A DNA stretch of 6,370 bases from Thermoflexia bacterium (GTDB taxonomy: Bacteria > Chloroflexota > Anaerolineae > B4-G1 > SLSP01). A program made the translations under genes and the position numbers. A model generated the notes under the pieces. It did not search any database and was not told the origin of the DNA. It saw only the letters and a list, made by a program, of their open reading frames with translations. The stretch spans positions 1-6,370 of the forward strand of contig JAUWHU010000473.1 in NCBI GenBank assembly GCA_030605705.1, read 5' to 3'. Shown in pieces: positions 3,825-6,370 of this stretch; within the stretch, counting starts at the first letter, position 1, and the number at the start of each line of letters is the position of its first letter.

Positions 3825-6370
3825 ATGAAAAAACCAATTTGGCTTGCGTTGACCCTGATGGTGCTGGCGGGGCTAATTGGGTTATCCCCCGTATTATTTG
3901 AAACAGAGACTTTGGCACAGGCAAACCAGCTTGCCAATCCACGGCTGCCCCACAGGTTCAATAATTTCAGCCCCCAAGAGCAAGCCACCCCTGAACCGAT
4001 CTACCTTCCAGGTCAACTGCTGCTCGATGTATCTGTAGCTCTCGACAAATGCTTCGTCGGCTATATCAGTTCAGGTATGGTGCCCTGCGGATCGCCGCCG
4101 GGGACTGACCCCATTCATATTGATATCGTCTGGCCCCAAACCATCCAATATTTCGAGTTCTCTCTCGCCACTGATTCTTGGTTGGCATTTGAAACTCACC
4201 TGGTCATCACCGATGAATTCCCCGGGGGACTGGGAGTCAGTTTACAGTACTGGGATGATACCTCCGGCAGTTGGGTTGCGGCGCAATATGACTGGGGGAC
4301 GGGCACATACGATGACCACGGGGATATATCCGGCAATTTTGATCCGGATTGGGCCAGCAAAGTTGAATATGAGCCTTACCGTACCATCCATCCTCCGGGG
4401 CAGTACCGGATCATGGCCTGGGAGGCTCTCAAGGATGATGGTTGGGGGGCGGTTTACGGCTACACACCCTCTCAAGGCTCGATTAAAATTTATGCCTTTG
4501 AAAACACCCCGCCGCCCGCCACCCCCACCCCCGACCCCGAACTGACTACCGATATTCGCGTCCGGGTTGAGGCCGCTGGCTACGATCCCGTCGAAATGAC
4601 CTATCAAACCAACGGCTTCGAGCCTTCCAGCATCGAACTCTGGGGTAAGGTGATGGATGAGTCGTGGAATCCTATTCCCAACGCCATCGTGAGCTTGCCT
4701 GATTTGGGGGAATCTGTTACCACAGACAGCAATGGCGATTATCAAATCTATGTCGCGACAACCGGCACCCAACCCTGGGCCTACGAACTGAGCTGGACTA
4801 TGTCCGCGGCGGATTCAACTGATCCTGACACTCCTGTTCCTCCCAGCTCGCCGCCCCCCTCCCCCACCCCCGCTCCCGCCGATCTGAGCATCGAAGATGC
4901 CGTCTACATTTTGCAATCTATCGAGGGGGCCAATTATGTCGCCCTGCGCGATATCGGCATCCTGGTGCGGCCCTACTGGAAAGGCAGCTACCCTGAAGGA
5001 ATCCCGACAGGCTACCAATTCCAGGTCACATTGACCTTCGATGGGGTCGCCTTCCCCGTACAAACCAAAGGCCCCGGGCGCGATTTCACCTGGGTCATCC
5101 CCGGCAACGTGGTTGGGGCCAGCGAGCACACCGTTCACGTGCAGGCCAAAATCGTCGGCACGGATATTGTAGATTCTGATCCCAGTAACAACACCTTCAA
5201 CAAGACCCTCACCGCCTACGCCTCGCGCCCCATGCGCCTGCTCTACGTGCGGGTCAAACCCACGTATGTTGCCGCCCCCAGCATGGCGGACCTCAACAAG
5301 CTGGCCCAGGATTCCATCTCCTATTTGCGGCAAGTTTACCCCGTGCATACCGTGCGGCGCGTCCCCGGCAATTACCAGGTCTGGGCTTTCATGGACACCC
5401 GCTATGCTGTCAGCCTGGCGGTCGCCAAAACCCTGCTCAGATACAACAACGAACGCTGCCTGGAATATCTCCCCGATGGCCGCGCCCAACAGAAAGCCAA
5501 CTGTACCGCGCCCCCAGCCGATCTGGCTGTCGCCGCGATTCCGTATGGCGTTTACGGTAATGTTGAGGGGTGGCTTTACGGGCGCGGCTCCTCCATTTGG
5601 GGATCGTGGATGGATAAAACAAGCCAAGGACTTGGTTGGCTGACAGGCGGCGGCGCCAGCATTGACCGGGCTGCCATCACTGTGGTTAACAACCCCATCA
5701 ACCCGGCCCACGAAATCGGCCACCACTTCGATCTCAATGATGAGTACGGTGACAACCTGGGAAAACAAATCATGTATGGCTTCATCTGGAAAGATGGCAA
5801 ATTCATTGAGATAGCCAGCGAAACCGCTGAGTATTACAATTTCATGGGCAATGCCGGGGTGGGTTGGCCGGCCACGCAGTATTGGGTCAATGCCGCCACC
5901 TGGAACCACATTCTCACCCAGATCATCTCCACCGGGCGGGTCGAACTCCCCCATGAAGTCGCCAGCTTGAATTTTGTACCCCTCCCACAGGCCGAAGAGG
6001 AAACTTTTGGATCAGCCTTCCTGGTTTCTGGTAGTGTTAATCAAGCCGGTCAGGGCAAGATTGAGACCATCGACCATCTCCACCGCTACGAAGTTTTACC
6101 CACTGACCAGGGCGACTGGATTCTCGAAGCGCTGGATGCCACGGGCGGGACTTTGGGGTTGATCCGCTTCGACACCTATCCCACCGACCTGGAGAGTGAG
6201 GTACCCTTCCTGGCAACCTTGCCCGTCAGTGACCATAACGCCGTTGCCAAGATTCAACTGCGCACCGACACTGCCATCGCCGCCAGCGTGGACCGATCTC
6301 CAACTGCGCCCACCGTCAATGTGCTCCAACTCCCCGACATCAGCCAGCAAACCGCCACCATTAGCTGGAC
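3825..6370 (+). CDS. Secreted multidomain zinc metallopeptidase (zincin/metzincin-like), 3' end outside the window
   Basis: The frame stays open for 848 codons to the window edge. Residues 1-33 form a signal peptide (KK, hydrophobic 5-20, AQA cleavage near 33). A beta-rich domain follows (about 55-225, possible disulfide C76-C88). Then come a Pro/Thr linker (228-239), a carboxypeptidase-regulatory-like module (about 266-325), a second Pro-rich linker (330-352), a CARDB-like beta sandwich ending DSDPSNNTFNKTLT (about 353-465) and the catalytic domain (about 470-715). The catalytic motif is H629-E630-I-G-H633 followed by HFDLNDEYG. H629 and H633 should bind zinc, E630 should activate water, and D639 fits the metzincin third-ligand position. 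NFMG with M674 resembles a Met-turn. HExGHxF-L-DEY recalls peptidase family M64, but the spacing is one residue shorter, so the family is uncertain. Another beta domain starts near 729, and ISWT at the edge may begin a fibronectin-III-like module. It is probably an extracellular protease of unknown substrate. The lower-weight alternative is an inactive adhesin. Confidence 0.9.
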   Translation, partial: MKKPIWLALTLMVLAGLIGLSPVLFETETLAQANQLANPRLPHRFNNFSPQEQATPEPIYLPGQLLLDVSVALDKCFVGYISSGMVPCGSPPGTDPIHIDIVWPQTIQYFEFSLATDSWLAFETHLVITDEFPGGLGVSLQYWDDTSGSWVAAQYDWGTGTYDDHGDISGNFDPDWASKVEYEPYRTIHPPGQYRIMAWEALKDDGWGAVYGYTPSQGSIKIYAFENTPPPATPTPDPELTTDIRVRVEAAGYDPVEMTYQTNGFEPSSIELWGKVMDESWNPIPNAIVSLPDLGESVTTDSNGDYQIYVATTGTQPWAYELSWTMSAADSTDPDTPVPPSSPPPSPTPAPADLSIEDAVYILQSIEGANYVALRDIGILVRPYWKGSYPEGIPTGYQFQVTLTFDGVAFPVQTKGPGRDFTWVIPGNVVGASEHTVHVQAKIVGTDIVDSDPSNNTFNKTLTAYASRPMRLLYVRVKPTYVAAPSMADLNKLAQDSISYLRQVYPVHTVRRVPGNYQVWAFMDTRYAVSLAVAKTLLRYNNERCLEYLPDGRAQQKANCTAPPADLAVAAIPYGVYGNVEGWLYGRGSSIWGSWMDKTSQGLGWLTGGGASIDRAAITVVNNPINPAHEIGHHFDLNDEYGDNLGKQIMYGFIWKDGKFIEIASETAEYYNFMGNAGVGWPATQYWVNAATWNHILTQIISTGRVELPHEVASLNFVPLPQAEEETFGSAFLVSGSVNQAGQGKIETIDHLHRYEVLPTDQGDWILEALDATGGTLGLIRFDTYPTDLESEVPFLATLPVSDHNAVAKIQLRTDTAIAASVDRSPTAPTVNVLQLPDISQQTATISW
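4515..4538 (-). other. G-quadruplex motif in the first linker
   Basis: Four C-runs on the + strand (4515-4517, 4522-4526, 4528-4532, 4535-4538) make four G-runs on the minus strand with loops of 2, 1 and 4 bases. They encode the PPPATPTPDP linker, so Pro/Thr codon choice may explain the pattern. Confidence 0.5.
4854..4877 (-). other. Strong G-quadruplex motif in the second linker
   Basis: C-runs at 4854-4859, 4861-4865, 4867-4871 and 4875-4877 give minus-strand G-runs with loops of 3, 1 and 1 bases, a canonical quadruplex motif on the template strand. They encode the Pro-rich linker between the regulatory-like and CARDB-like modules. Confidence 0.55.

Noticed and set aside
3611..3988. Minus-strand frames (3611-3988, 3646-3942) across the MITE-like element
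   Set aside because: They span element, leader and signal peptide region of the + strand gene. The residues show no domain, and the element interior is explained by pairing.
4242..4772. Minus-strand open frame of 176 codons
   Set aside because: It overlaps the clearly coding + strand, has a poly-Gly stretch antisense to the Pro linker, and lacks a recognisable domain.
4815..5954. Long minus-strand open frame (379 codons) opposite the peptidase gene
   Set aside because: It is a mirror of the GC-rich peptidase frame. Its product is Gly/Val/Ile-rich without domains, and the + strand frame has a signal peptide, HExxH motif and coherent modules.

Overview
The window suggests a free-living bacterium, most plausibly a Chloroflexota (Anaerolineae-like) genome. 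This is an inference from style, not a marker-gene assignment. The clues are cytoplasmic proteins built from a folded domain plus C-terminal CxxC zinc ribbons, a secreted multidomain protein with Pro/Thr linkers and a CARDB-like module, and degenerate attC-like palindromes between genes. All five supported genes lie on the + strand.

Region 1 (1-753): a small membrane protein of the DUF6141/bacterial-PH type (63-593). A core-site-like sequence (38-49) sits just before it and a roughly 90-bp imperfect palindrome (663-753) follows it. The palindrome's left arm is complementary to the 5' edge of the unit, as expected for an integron gene cassette.

Region 2 (830-3573): a compact three-gene cluster. 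Two tandem paralogues (422 and 389 aa) each carry an N-terminal domain sharing a SYW-x(5,7)-D/N/I-rich-WR block and three C-terminal zinc ribbons. They are joined by an ATGA stop/start overlap. A 94-aa protein with one transmembrane segment and one cytosolic zinc ribbon follows 24 bp later behind a strong Shine-Dalgarno sequence. The cluster reads as an uncharacterised membrane-associated zinc-ribbon system.

Region 3 (3574-3824): a 251-bp intergenic region dominated by a 138-bp element (3605-3742). It has 14-bp terminal inverted repeats (13/14 matching), is flanked by an 8-9 bp direct repeat, and is densely foldable inside. It looks like a MITE. Its right edge also forms a terminator-like hairpin with a T run. 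A 15-bp palindrome lies next to the downstream ribosome binding site.

Region 4 (3825-6370, running off the end): a large secreted protein of at least 848 residues. It has a signal peptide, beta-rich modules, two Pro-rich linkers, a carboxypeptidase-regulatory-like module, a CARDB-like module and a zincin-type metallopeptidase domain with HEIGH and a downstream NFMG Met-turn-like motif. The two linkers are encoded by C-runs that make G-quadruplex motifs on the minus strand. No RNA genes, CRISPR arrays or transposase genes were seen.
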